Positions 17,586 through 26,635 of a stretch of DNA of 64,000 nt are shown here, one piece after another. Under the pieces are notes generated by a model. The model was not told the origin of the DNA. It did not search any database and saw nothing but the letters and a program-made list of their open reading frames with translations. Position 1 is the first letter of the stretch. Every line of letters begins with the position of its first letter. A program made the translations under genes and the position numbers. Location: contig JAJPIM010000007.1 in the NCBI GenBank assembly GCA_021324775.1, positions 1 through 64,000 on the forward strand, given 5' to 3'. The stretch comes from Gemmatimonadota bacterium. Its GTDB lineage: Bacteria > Gemmatimonadota > Gemmatimonadetes > Gemmatimonadales > Gemmatimonadaceae.

Positions 17586-17804
17586 GTGAAGCCCGAAACG
17601 GTGGCGATGGTGAACGCGGTGAAAAACTCATGGGCCGACGCCGGGGCGGTGTTGCGCCGGGTGCCGTTCGATGAGGCGGCGTGGCGGGACGCAGACGTTG
17701 CGCAGAAAGCGGCCTGGGCCGTACTGGACGCGTACATCACCCGGCTTGAGGCTCTGGGAGAGGGCGTCCCCATTGACCCGATGGATTGGAACCCGCCGAC
17801 GTAG
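17586..17804 (+). CDS. Small hypothetical protein
   Basis: A 72-residue ORF from GTG (VKPETVAMVNAVKNSWADAG) through FDEAAWRDADVAQKAAWAVL to a stop after MDWNPPT. The amphipathic helical composition and codon use look protein-like, but I do not recognise the family. The frame extends upstream past a TGA near 17476 to an ATG at 17403, so it may be the remaining 3' part of a longer gene. It follows the WYL fragment and could be part of the same damaged locus. Confidence 0.45.
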   Translation: MKPETVAMVNAVKNSWADAGAVLRRVPFDEAAWRDADVAQKAAWAVLDAYITRLEALGEGVPIDPMDWNPPT

Positions 17805-18084
17805 ACCTCCTGATGTAGTGAGCGCGGAGCGATAGCTGTGCGTCAGGTCACCGCCCCAGCCCACGTAGATCTCCTTCGTGTTGACCGGAGCGGCGCGCAC
17901 GCGTCACATCAACCGGTCTTCATTCGGGGTGGTCCGTTATTGAATGAGGCTTTCGACCGTCAATATCGAGCCCCTCGCCCGCACCTGCTTGCGGGACCAC
18001 TCCGCCTTCCTGCAATAGCAGATTGGTGGTGAGATCGTCTTGACCCGGTGGACGCGCGCGCGCGCCGGTGGAGCTGACCCCCGA

Positions 18085-18654
18085 TCATTCCGTCGGGCCG
18101 CCATTGATTGCATTACGGATGCGGCCGATGGAGTCACGGTAACGGCCGACCCACCTCCGGATCTCAACTGGATCTGTGCCAAGACGCCTGCTATAGAGTT
18201 CCATCATAGGGGCTACATGACGGTTGAAGTAACGAACATCGGGTAATGTTTCTCCGGGACGCGGCTCTTCCTCACTCGGCTCGCCGGCACAGATAAGACT
18301 GCCCCGGCTGCCTTGCGGCTCGAAAACGACCCCCGCTTGGCGCAGAATCGCCAACGCGTCGTCACGACCCCGAGCGACAATCTCCCGCTCTACGGGAGCG
18401 CTGGATGCCGGCTCATTCGATGGCGCGTCGCCCGAGAGAAACAATCCTTGCGCAACGACCACTGGTGGCCAGAGCACGACCGGCGCCCCCCGGAGGTCAG
18501 GAACGAGAACGAGTGTCCGCCCATCACGCCGAATACCCAACACTACCAGCCACAGGTTTGGCGGTAGTCTCCTGAGGGCCGCCGGTACGGTTACGGTATC
18601 CCTGGCTACTGGAGATACGAGGCCGCCGGTCTCGACACGATCATCGTTTGGCAT
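18085..18654 (-). CDS. Hypothetical protein
   Basis: This 189-residue protein starts MPNDDRVETGGLVSPVARD with a strong GGAGG about 8 bases upstream, which decides the start at 18654 over the longer ORF. The N-terminal half is beta-rich (NLWLVVLGIRRDGRTLVLVP, APVVLWPPVVVAQ); the C-terminal half is helical and charged (MMELYSRRLGTDPVEIRRWV). No signal peptide, membrane segment or catalytic motif is seen. It lies alone inside the att-bounded segment, opposite in direction to its neighbours. I cannot assign a function. Confidence 0.6.
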   Translation of the reverse strand: MPNDDRVETGGLVSPVARDTVTVPAALRRLPPNLWLVVLGIRRDGRTLVLVPDLRGAPVVLWPPVVVAQGLFLSGDAPSNEPASSAPVEREIVARGRDDALAILRQAGVVFEPQGSRGSLICAGEPSEEEPRPGETLPDVRYFNRHVAPMMELYSRRLGTDPVEIRRWVGRYRDSIGRIRNAINGGPTE

Positions 18655-19562
18655 GGAGTGCCTCCTGGTTCTCCTGGCACCCGGCGACATCTCCGCGCCG
18701 AAACGATTTCGCGTCCCGACGCCAAAAAGCCGCGGGGACGCGAGGGCCTTTTAGCAGTTGTTTTACGTGGCTGCAATACGCCGTAAATCACCACGAACGT
18801 TCAATTGTACCGTTGCCAACCTACGGTAGGGGAATCTCCCGCACAAGGTGGTTGCCCACACCCCCTCGTCGCCGCGAACCAACGCGTGATGCCCCGGCGC
18901 GGTTTCCGGGCCACGTCAGTGACGGGAATGACGAGGCCTCGACCGATGAACGCAGCGCAGGCGCGGTTACCGGCCGAGGCTGGGCGCGACCCTCTCCCAT
19001 TTCCATACGAACGCGCGCCAGTCCAAGTCATTCGGTGCGCATTCGTCTGCGATCCTTGGCTAAATGACGGAAACGTCACGCATCTGCGGGCCGGCCACCC
19101 ACATATTGCCGGGGCGGGCAATCGGTCCGCGCTCGAGCCTGCCTCGGATGGTGCTGTTTCAGGTTCGCGGTCTTGGCGACGCCACAGAGGGGAACTCCCT
19201 GCTCGGTAGGCATTGTGCGCAAAGCTGTGCTACTTGGCGGGGCCGTGACGGCCGTCGCCTGCAGAAACTCAACCGGAACCCGGGCCGACGGCCAAGCGTC
19301 GCCCGTGATCCCGCGCCAACCGCTGACACGGGTTATTCGGGACAGGGATTCAATTGTCGATAACGTGCAAAACTGCGGATGGCGTTTACCTATCGAGCAA
19401 AACGTAGTATGAGGCAGCGACGACTCAGCAGTGGCGAAAGTCTTCGTCACCGTGTTGTTCCTCCCAGTTGAGCAAAGTGTTGAGCACCGTGTGCGCCGCG
19501 GTGGCGCTGCTGGTTGAGGGCATCTGCTATCCAGACCGCCCAACGAAATCGCGGTCGCAGTA
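18655..19562. other. 0.9-kb region without a clear gene
   Basis: Only short, motif-free ORFs occur here. The single possible gene is a plus-strand ORF at 19215-19412 (GTG start) whose first residues, RKAVLLGGAVTAVAC, resemble a lipoprotein signal. It has no clear ribosome site and only 65 residues. The region includes the upstream sequence of the SF2 helicase. Confidence 0.4.
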
Positions 19563-21725
19563 ATGCCATTTCGCTCAGGAGGGCCAACAATCCAGCCCGG
19601 CACCGTGGTTGAGGACGCAGACGATCAGCACTCGACCATCAAGGGGCTTCTCAGGGTACTTCGTCGCCTCGATGGCGGCTCATGGCAAGCGAACCGATCC
19701 GAGTCCGAGAGGCTTCGATGCGACCAGGCAAGCACCGAGGAAACCGATCGATTCATCGAGAAGTTGGAGGACAGTGTCGCGCGCTCGGCGGCTCCGCATT
19801 TCGAACTTGCGTATGAGCGAAATCCCACCACTCGGAAAGCGCGGTACCTCGTGCGGCGCGCGGGTCACGAATGCACGGATCAATCTGACGCAAAGTTTGA
19901 TACGTTTGATCGTATCACCGGGCTGGCCCTGGTAAAACGGTGCCATCGAATGGACGGTTGTGCGCGACAAGATGGATCAGAGTCTATCGATCGCTGGCAC
20001 GTTGAACGACACGGACTAAGACAGGACGCCACAAAGTTAGAGGGACGTGCGGCGCCAGTACCCGGCAGTGCCGCGTTACCGCCATCTGCGGTCAACCTCC
20101 CCGGGAGGATTGGCGAGGTGCTGGCCAGGATCCCTGGATCTAGCGCGCGCGAAATACACAGTTTATTCAGCGCAGAAGGCGTCTCTTGTTTTGACCGCCG
20201 CACAATCAATCGCGTGCTCTACCGAGATTCTGCCAAGTTCGCGTCCGACCACGGTGTGCCCCCTCGTTGGCGCCTTCGGGATGCTTTGATTGAGTTGTCC
20301 GTCCAGAGCTCGGATAGCACCACGAGTGGCAAGGCAAACGCTTGCATGCCGCCCCGGTTGTTTGCGTGGCAGGCCGAGGCTCTTGACGCCTGGCGCGAGA
20401 ATGGGCGACGCGGAATTGTTCAGGCGGTCACCGGGACGGGCAAGACACAGCTCGGCATCGAAGCCTCTAGAGTCGAGATTGCTCAGGGTGGTTCCGTCCT
20501 TGTCCTTGTACCATCCATTGACCTAATGCGGCAATGGAAAAGCAAACTGGCTGAGCAGCTGCCCAACGCTCGCATCGGTTGTATGGGTGGGGGTATGCGC
20601 ATGGACGCTGGGCGATGCGATGCGGTCATCGCAGTCGTCAATTCCATCCGCGATTCCCCAATTGATCTTCGTTCTGGACAAAGCCTTCTAATTGCCGACG
20701 AGTGTCACCGATATGGTTCAAGCTGTAACAAGAATGCTTTGAATGAGGATTTCGCGCGTCGACTCGGGCTAAGCGCCACATACATCCGCGCGGACGACGG
20801 ACACTTGGAAATATTAGAGCCGTATTTCGGAGGAATGTGTTATGACTTGGGCTATCGCCGAGCCATCAAGGATGACGTTGTCGCGCACTTCGTCGTCGCG
20901 CTCCTCGGGGTTCGATTCGACTCAGACGAACAACAAACCTATGACGACGCGAGCAAAGAGGCCGGACGGCTTCGCCTACGGCTAATCAACCAGTACAACT
21001 TCACCGCTGACCCGTTCGGCATATTTATGGAGGAAGTCACTAATGGCGCCAAACACTGGGACGGCAGAGTTAGTATCACGTGCCGGCAGTACCTAAGCGC
21101 GTTTGAACGGCGCCGCAGGGTACTTGCGGAATGCCACGGTAAGCGATGGGTTCTCTTCCAACTAAAGCGAGCGCTTGTCAACGCGACGGGTACCATCGTG
21201 TTTACCGAGTCTATCCGAGGTGCTAAAGCCGCGGTAGAAGTCCTCGATCTGATCGACGTTCGCGCGAAGGCACTTCACAGTGAGTCACCCACGGCGGAGC
21301 GTCGCGCGATTCTAGAGGAGTTCCGCCGCAACTCTCTCAAGGTGATTGTTGCGCCAAGGGTCCTCGACGAGGGAATCGATGTACCCCAAGCAGACCTTGG
21401 AGTTATTCTTGCGGCGAGCCGATCACATAGACAGATGGTGCAGCGAATGGGACGAGTAATCCGTCGGAAAGTCGACGATCGGCGCGCAAGGTTCGTTATC
21501 GCATATGTGAAGGGTACGTCGGAGGATCCCGCTCTGGGTGCCCACGAAACATTTCTGCGGGAGCTGACCGGAGTTGCCGACGACGTTCGGGATTTTGGCG
21601 CGACCGCGGATCCGCGCGATCTGTGTCGGTACCTCAACCGCCTGTACTCCGGGTTGCCGGTGTCACACCCGCGTCTTAGTGGGGAACCGTCGCGGGGCGG
21701 TAGCGAAGCCGTCCAACTGCCGTGA
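19563..21725 (+). CDS. SF2 DEAD/DEAH helicase with novel N-terminal region
   Basis: This is a 720-residue protein. Helicase motifs are clear: FAWQAEALDAWRENG (Q-motif region), AVTGTGKTQLGIE (Walker A Lys 294), ADECHRYG (Walker B, about 378-385), LGLSATYIRAD (motif III), GTIVFTES, DEGIDVPQADLGVILAASRS and QRMGRVIRR (motif VI). This resembles the ResIII/XPB-like group. The first ~250 residues are not a known helicase extension; about 185-240 (GEVLARIPGSSAREIHSLFS, then TINRVLYR) looks like a winged-helix DNA-binding segment. No partner gene is intact nearby; the next locus is the HsdR remnant. It may be a single-gene defence helicase or what remains of a larger system. Confidence 0.85.
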   Translation: MPFRSGGPTIQPGTVVEDADDQHSTIKGLLRVLRRLDGGSWQANRSESERLRCDQASTEETDRFIEKLEDSVARSAAPHFELAYERNPTTRKARYLVRRAGHECTDQSDAKFDTFDRITGLALVKRCHRMDGCARQDGSESIDRWHVERHGLRQDATKLEGRAAPVPGSAALPPSAVNLPGRIGEVLARIPGSSAREIHSLFSAEGVSCFDRRTINRVLYRDSAKFASDHGVPPRWRLRDALIELSVQSSDSTTSGKANACMPPRLFAWQAEALDAWRENGRRGIVQAVTGTGKTQLGIEASRVEIAQGGSVLVLVPSIDLMRQWKSKLAEQLPNARIGCMGGGMRMDAGRCDAVIAVVNSIRDSPIDLRSGQSLLIADECHRYGSSCNKNALNEDFARRLGLSATYIRADDGHLEILEPYFGGMCYDLGYRRAIKDDVVAHFVVALLGVRFDSDEQQTYDDASKEAGRLRLRLINQYNFTADPFGIFMEEVTNGAKHWDGRVSITCRQYLSAFERRRRVLAECHGKRWVLFQLKRALVNATGTIVFTESIRGAKAAVEVLDLIDVRAKALHSESPTAERRAILEEFRRNSLKVIVAPRVLDEGIDVPQADLGVILAASRSHRQMVQRMGRVIRRKVDDRRARFVIAYVKGTSEDPALGAHETFLRELTGVADDVRDFGATADPRDLCRYLNRLYSGLPVSHPRLSGEPSRGGSEAVQLP

Positions 21726-21816
21726 GATCTCCCCGAAGCGTGGAACCAGTAAGGTGACGGCAACCACCGTTGATCGCCTGTCACCGTGAGCCGGGTGCAG
21801 GGCGGTTGATGCGCGA

Positions 21817-21960
21817 TCATTCGATTATGCGGTGGAACAGTTGGCCCGCTCTGCGATTGTCGAACACCATCGCAGTACGCGCTCGCTCCTCGGCGCTTCC
21901 GGTCGCTATCTGCCCGGCTAGCTGACGAAGACTTTTCTCATTTCTGTAGTTGGTGGACAT
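21817..21960 (-). CDS. Possible small protein (47 residues)
   Basis: An ATG-started ORF reads MSTNYRNEKSLRQLAGQIAT, then AEERARTAMVFDNRRAG and LFHRIIE. The composition is protein-like, but there is no clear ribosome site and no family I know. It lies antisense to the edge of the HsdR remnant and could equally be chance or a fragment. Confidence 0.25.
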   Translation of the reverse strand: MSTNYRNEKSLRQLAGQIATGSAEERARTAMVFDNRRAGQLFHRIIE

Positions 21961-21984
21961 GACTAGGGCGCGCCCCATCGCGTG

Positions 21985-22303
21985 AGTGTGCGACGACTGC
22001 ACAATGACCCTGCGACTCACACGAGCGACCTCGCGGAGCTCATCCGCATGCTCGAGGAGACGGCATCGGCGGCGAAGCCCAGGTGAAGCGTGCCACGGAG
22101 GAGTGCCCGGGCTCGGGCTGTTTGTTCGCTCGCTCGTTGGACTCGATCGGGCCGCCGCGAAGCAGGTCTTTGCTGGATTCTTGAACGGCAAACTGTAGAG
22201 GGCGATCAGATCGCCCGCGAGGGGTTGAGGGAATGGTCTCGTCGGATCAAGTTGAGCAACTCGTACGAATCCTGGATGACGTGCGACAACGCACCGTCGC
22301 GTA
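21985..22303 (+). pseudogene. Shattered C-terminus of a type I restriction subunit R (HsdR, EcoEI-like)
   Basis: Pieces of the EcoEI-type HsdR C-terminal domain occur in order but in different frames: HTSDLAELIRMLEE (about 22017-22060), GEAQVKRATEEC (about 22074-22110), GLGLFVRSLVGLDRAAAKQ followed by VFAGFLNGK (about 22115-22190), and the protein's last residues, SSDQVEQLVRILDDVR (22236-22303). At least two frameshifts and one internal deletion separate them. No HsdM or HsdS is present. It shows that a type I system once stood here. Confidence 0.6.
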
Positions 22304-22333
22304 GTTATGGGCCGGCTTTTTGAGTACGCGTCA

Positions 22334-22367
22334 GGGGCGGCGGCTGACCCAGGCGCCCGGGTTTTTT
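22334..22367 (+). terminator. Possible rho-independent terminator
   Basis: A GC-rich stem (GGGCG ... CGCCC with an internal loop) is followed directly by G-TTTTTT. It lies just after the HsdR remnant on the same strand, where that gene would have ended. Confidence 0.35.
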
Positions 22368-22766
22368 CTTACTCGGCTGGACAGTCGGCGTGTTGCCGCT
22401 GCCGCGACCGTGAGGCGTCTGGCGCCAGCGACGGTCAGCCGTCAGGGAGCGAAGGATTTGCGCGGCGCACAGTTGAACGGGGAATAACCTAAGGTGTTGG
22501 GCGTGCCCGCACCGCTTTTCACCCGATTACCTCTCCGCATTGGGCGTGTCGCCTCGGCCGACAGGTTGCCTTTTTCCTGACTCGCCAATCCCTCGGTCGC
22601 CCATTGCCGCCGATACGGGTGTCAGAGACCACCGGCGAGTTTCGGGAGCTTTGCCTTCCCCTCGGCATGTGCGAGCCACCGGTCAGCCAGATGGCGATCC
22701 ATCGGTGCTTCCGCACTGATCGCGGCATGTCCGTGGACCTCAACCATCGCGTCAGACGCGGCCGAT

Positions 22767-22805
22767 GGTTACACGCGAATGTTACCTACGATGCGCCAGG
22801 GTTAC
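22767..22805 (+). repeat. GGTTAC motif cluster
   Basis: GGTTAC at 22767, TGTTAC at 22780 and GGTTAC at 22800, the last two 20 bases apart. It resembles the arrays at 10247 and 33108 and may be a decayed transposon end. The similarity is limited to the core motif. Confidence 0.3.
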
Positions 22806-23156
22806 ACCCCCTACTGGCCTCCACGCGAGGTGCTGAGACATTATGGTTTGTTGGCGGACAGCCTCTAAACTGTCTTGAGCGTTAAGGGCATGCGCGGCGC
22901 TTGCGCATAGTCTGTCAAACTCGTATGCATCGTGTGCCTGAGAGATCAGGAGGCGGGACGCATGCCTGGATCCGCTGATCACCACTGTCGGGTGTAACAA
23001 ATGCGGCCACGATTGAGAGCGCGGAATCCGCAGCTCGGTGCGCTGCGATCCACTCGCTGGCAGCACGTGGTGTCCCCACGCCCTCCACGCTCTAGCGCTT
23101 CCTCAGCCTGCGGCCCACCGCGACGGTCAGGGGCGAATCCGGCGCATCAAGCTAAA

Positions 23157-25127
23157 GTGGCGCACGGCTTCCTATGGGGGGCGGGTGCTTCCCTTACCTG
23201 TCTTGTTGCATCGTGCGTCGTCGCTACCGCAGCGGCTTCAGCACAGCCAGTGGTGGAGGCGCCAGAGGCAGTGAGTGGCGGATCGTACCTCCTTCAATTT
23301 GAGCCCTCTGCGATCGCCGACAGTGTTCTCGCCGACCTGATACTCAAGTTGAGTTTGCGGATACGGAACTCTGCCAACTGGCCGGTGCGAGTCGTTCCTG
23401 CAGGCTTGACTGTCCTCTCGCTCGTTCACGAGGAGTACGGTATAGGTGCCGACCGCCCACTTACCCGGTATCTGTTGGCGGGCTTGATCGCGAGCTCGAA
23501 TCAGCTTGCCCTCTCTGAGGCAATTCCTTCCGGCACGAGGCTGTTTCTGCCGCCCGCCCCCCGGCTTACAACCCGCGCAGCACATTCGAAGGATTACACA
23601 CAGTTCATCAGTTGGTCTTCGCCGCTCGTGGTTCTAGCGAGTACCGACCGGGTGTGGAGTAAGCCAAACGACGTGGTGCGAGAACAGGGGGACTTGTCAG
23701 ACGCGAGTTCTTGGACCGTCTACGGCAGTTCGACTGAGCTGGCGACGCTGATTCCCGTCGCCGAAGGTCTTAACGCCGGAGATCCCAGTCCCGTCATTAT
23801 TCTTCCGCTGGCCGCGCAAACTAAGCCCGATATTTCGCCGGAGGAACCCGCAACGGCCGCCGGGGCTCTTGGAACCAATGAATTTGTTGCTCCAGCGGCG
23901 CAAGCCGACAGTGCGTCGCATTCCTGGACGCCCGGTATGGTCAACGCCGAGCTGTCACGAGTCCACTTCTACCTTTTGGATTATTTCACGCCACATGGCG
24001 ATGAGAGTTGCGCGCACGGTCGTAAAGTGCTCGATGTCGTCCGTTGGACATTGAAATCCCTTGGCATCGACGTTGACACGTCCGCGCTTGCGTCTTCGGT
24101 CATGCATTGGGACCTTGACTTTGCGCACGAGCCAGACACCGCAGCCGAACGTATGAAAAAGTATTCGGCGAAGTACTCGGCGGACAATCAAGCGACGATC
24201 CTCGACCGGATTAAGGCAGTCGTGGAATCGAAGGTCGATTCCACCGACCTGCCGTATGACGCGTTCTACCTGCGAACGCTCTATTCGCTTGCAATGACCG
24301 ACACACTTGCGGGCGTCATATCGATGTCGTTCGCGGCTGAACCAAGAAGCGAGAAAGTGTTCCCAGAGTCGTACGGGGCAAGCAGTCGCGTAGTGGTAAT
24401 CAACGCTGCGATGGACGCAGAAAGAAACATCGACAGCACAAAGGTAGACCCATTCCGAGAAATGTTGCTATACGGCAGGGCTACCGGCGCCATCATTGTC
24501 GGTGGTGCTTTGGGTGACACTGGATGGGTCGGGATGTACTCCAAGAGTGGTCTCGGCATAACCGTCGTGGGCCAAGCCGCGGGGTATAGCGGTGACTGCA
24601 TCAGTCCAGAGGACAAGGGGACGAGCTTTGCAGCCCCTGAAATTGGAACGTTGGCGTTTCTCGCGATGGCTCATTTGCGGGGATCGGCGGACCGCGTTGC
24701 GGCCAGCGAGATGCGCCACCGCATTGAGCTGTCGAGTCGAATCAGATCGCGATATGTAAATCACGTTGCGTCAGCCGGACTTCCTCAATTGGCACTTCTA
24801 GTCCGCGGACCGGGTGCTCACGCCATCCGACACGACGGACGGATCGATGACGTCGTGATAGATGAGTCACAATCTTCCATTACACTGAAATATCCTGACG
24901 GCAGAAAACTCCCGTTGCGAATTGCCGGAGCGTACTCCTTTTATCGCGGCGATGTGCCCGCGTTTTACATAGTTGGCAATTTGGCCTATTACTATGACCA
25001 GTCTATGGGAATGTGGACGTCCAAGACGTATAGCGATTTACAAATCGGCGTCGACCAGAACGGCACGGTTGCCCGTTGGAACGCGACGCAATTCGCCCAA
25101 CGGTACGCCGGACTGGTGATTTTTTGA
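23157..25127 (+). CDS. Exported subtilisin-like (S8-type) serine peptidase
   Basis: From GTG 23157 this is a 656-residue protein with a signal peptide (ASLTCLVASCVVATAAASA before QPVVEA). The Ser box is unmistakable: GTSFAAPEIG (Ser about 490). The best His is in SCAHGRKVLDVV (His about 287), and a candidate Asp is in FYLLDYFTPHG (Asp about 275). That Asp-His spacing is shorter than in classical subtilases, so the Asp is tentative. The first ~200 residues after the signal (PSGTRLFLPPAPR and a serine/alanine-rich linker) are unfamiliar, and the C-terminal ~100 residues form a beta-rich tail. The ORF stays open back to 23001, so the start is uncertain. It heads a three-gene set of exported proteins. 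Confidence 0.75.
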   Translation: MAHGFLWGAGASLTCLVASCVVATAAASAQPVVEAPEAVSGGSYLLQFEPSAIADSVLADLILKLSLRIRNSANWPVRVVPAGLTVLSLVHEEYGIGADRPLTRYLLAGLIASSNQLALSEAIPSGTRLFLPPAPRLTTRAAHSKDYTQFISWSSPLVVLASTDRVWSKPNDVVREQGDLSDASSWTVYGSSTELATLIPVAEGLNAGDPSPVIILPLAAQTKPDISPEEPATAAGALGTNEFVAPAAQADSASHSWTPGMVNAELSRVHFYLLDYFTPHGDESCAHGRKVLDVVRWTLKSLGIDVDTSALASSVMHWDLDFAHEPDTAAERMKKYSAKYSADNQATILDRIKAVVESKVDSTDLPYDAFYLRTLYSLAMTDTLAGVISMSFAAEPRSEKVFPESYGASSRVVVINAAMDAERNIDSTKVDPFREMLLYGRATGAIIVGGALGDTGWVGMYSKSGLGITVVGQAAGYSGDCISPEDKGTSFAAPEIGTLAFLAMAHLRGSADRVAASEMRHRIELSSRIRSRYVNHVASAGLPQLALLVRGPGAHAIRHDGRIDDVVIDESQSSITLKYPDGRKLPLRIAGAYSFYRGDVPAFYIVGNLAYYYDQSMGMWTSKTYSDLQIGVDQNGTVARWNATQFAQRYAGLVIF

Positions 25128-25162
25128 TTGTGAAGTTGGTGCCACCGAGGGGTGACGCAGGT

Positions 25163-26599
25163 ATGCACGCCTTTCATCGCGGTCTGCGCAATACGATGCC
25201 CGTTAGCGAAGTGGTCTATGTGGTGGCCTGCATTGCACACGCTGCCATGGGCGTGACGACAGCGCAGGCGCAGCCGGAAATGCCGAATGCGGTCACGGAA
25301 CTCACAGTGCGTCTTAACTCCGATGCGTCACGGGTTGAAGAGGTCGCATCGGCGTTCAAGGATTCGACGTCTTCGATTCTCTTGAGTGACGCGGCAAAAC
25401 TGAGGAGCGTAGCGGAATACGTTTCAAGCGAGATCCCCCCGGTCTACTTTACGACTCCTAATGGCGCGCAGATGCTGCGTTGGCTCAGTACCGTGGCGGG
25501 CGACCATGAAGCTCTTTTGCGTTTCTTTGATCAAAGTGGCGCGGTGGCTCTGGCCGAAGTTGCGACCAGCGCAAGAGCCCTAGAACGCCGCCTGTCCATC
25601 CCCAATCCAGACGACTTGTCCCTGCCCATGATCTACGGAATACGACAGGTCGATGGTGGCCCGCCAGGCGAGGTGCGCGGGGGAGCGGGCGACATTTTGG
25701 TATTGGGAGGGCGGCTGAACCTTCTCTCCCCGAAAGCGGCGGTTGTAGACGAGGCGGGGACCGCGAGTTCCCCCCGGAACCTTAGAGTAGTTGCGCACTC
25801 GGATACCTTATGGCGGCTGGCGAGTCCGCCGCTCAGTCGAGGACCGATTGTATCGTGTGCAGCGCTCGTGCTCGGCACTGAGTTGGAAGCACGTGTTCCA
25901 TTCTGTACGGGCGCATCCCCGACCTATATGCTGTCCGCACAGCTCGGCCTACGAGTGGAAAAGACTGACTCGGTGCTTTACGGGCTTGAGCCTCAGACCG
26001 CCCATTTTGAAAACACAGATTGTCAAAAGGGCGAAGACATTGTCAAAACGCTAAACTGGCCGATGCCAATCGGTTCGCGAATCGTGCGGACTAGTTCCGA
26101 GACTCTCGATAGCCGGGGCCTAGCACGTTACGAAGTACACTTCTTAAGCGACACGCTCGGCACGGTCAGCGTCGCCGCTCACCTACCTCCGGCGAAGTGT
26201 GTGGCGATGGCCGTGGGGTCATCTAAACCACTTTACAGTACGCTTTTGACGATCCGTGTGCTTCCGCTGGTGAACCGCGAGGTCACGGGAAGCAACTGGG
26301 TCACGTTCCAAATGGGGCCCGCTCGGGCGGACACGAGCCTATTCATCGGGGGGTGCAGCGTGGGGCGGCTAGGGTCGCCACCTCGAGAGATACAGCTCGT
26401 CGTGCAGGTAACTAACCAGATCGGCGTGCCTATCGGTGTCTTGCAAACTCCGACGCTATCTACCGTGGAACTGCAAGAAGATCGCAGGCAGACACTACCA
26501 GGGTTGACTGTTTCGTGGCACAATCTAGCGACAGCACCAGGCGACTCCGGGAGAGTATGCGTAACCGTGCGATCGCGCCGCGCTGGTAATCCGTTCTAA
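25163..26599 (+). CDS. Exported protein of unknown function, second gene of the S8-peptidase set
   Basis: This 478-residue protein starts at ATG 25163 (MHAFHRGLRN), or possibly ATG 25196; both give a signal peptide ending TTAQA before QPEMPN. After an N-terminal helical part (SRVEEVASAFKDSTSSILLS, MLRWLSTVAGDHEALLRFFD) the protein is beta-rich and resembles repeated Ig-like or Gram-negative surface domains. Pairs of Cys (IVSCAAL, VPFCTG, ENTDCQKGED, PPAKCVA, IGGCSVG) suggest disulfides, fitting an extracytoplasmic place. I recognise no family. It begins about 36 bases after the peptidase stop and ends 36 bases before the next gene, so all three are probably one operon. Confidence 0.7.
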   Translation: MHAFHRGLRNTMPVSEVVYVVACIAHAAMGVTTAQAQPEMPNAVTELTVRLNSDASRVEEVASAFKDSTSSILLSDAAKLRSVAEYVSSEIPPVYFTTPNGAQMLRWLSTVAGDHEALLRFFDQSGAVALAEVATSARALERRLSIPNPDDLSLPMIYGIRQVDGGPPGEVRGGAGDILVLGGRLNLLSPKAAVVDEAGTASSPRNLRVVAHSDTLWRLASPPLSRGPIVSCAALVLGTELEARVPFCTGASPTYMLSAQLGLRVEKTDSVLYGLEPQTAHFENTDCQKGEDIVKTLNWPMPIGSRIVRTSSETLDSRGLARYEVHFLSDTLGTVSVAAHLPPAKCVAMAVGSSKPLYSTLLTIRVLPLVNREVTGSNWVTFQMGPARADTSLFIGGCSVGRLGSPPREIQLVVQVTNQIGVPIGVLQTPTLSTVELQEDRRQTLPGLTVSWHNLATAPGDSGRVCVTVRSRRAGNPF

Positions 26600-26635
26600 A
26601 CGCGGGTGTGGTGCGAACTTTCACCGGGAGGGACG

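Larger units (their letters stand above)
22304..23156. other. Intergenic region with possible terminator and GGTTAC motifs
   Basis: I see no supported gene. A minus-strand frame near 22620-22760 (VEVHGHAAISAEAPMDRHLA) looks weakly coding but has no family match. The region contains the hairpin at 22334-22367 and a GGTTAC cluster at 22767-22805. The promoter of the exported-protein trio must lie in its right part. Confidence 0.45.

Noticed and set aside
19215-19412. Small lipoprotein gene
   Set aside because: A signal-like start (RKAVLLGGAVTAVAC) but no ribosome site, short length and no relatives known; mentioned under the intergenic entry only.
22604-22885. Transposase or regulator in 22.6-22.9 kb
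   Set aside because: Weakly coding frames on both strands but no DDE, HTH or other motif that could be followed.
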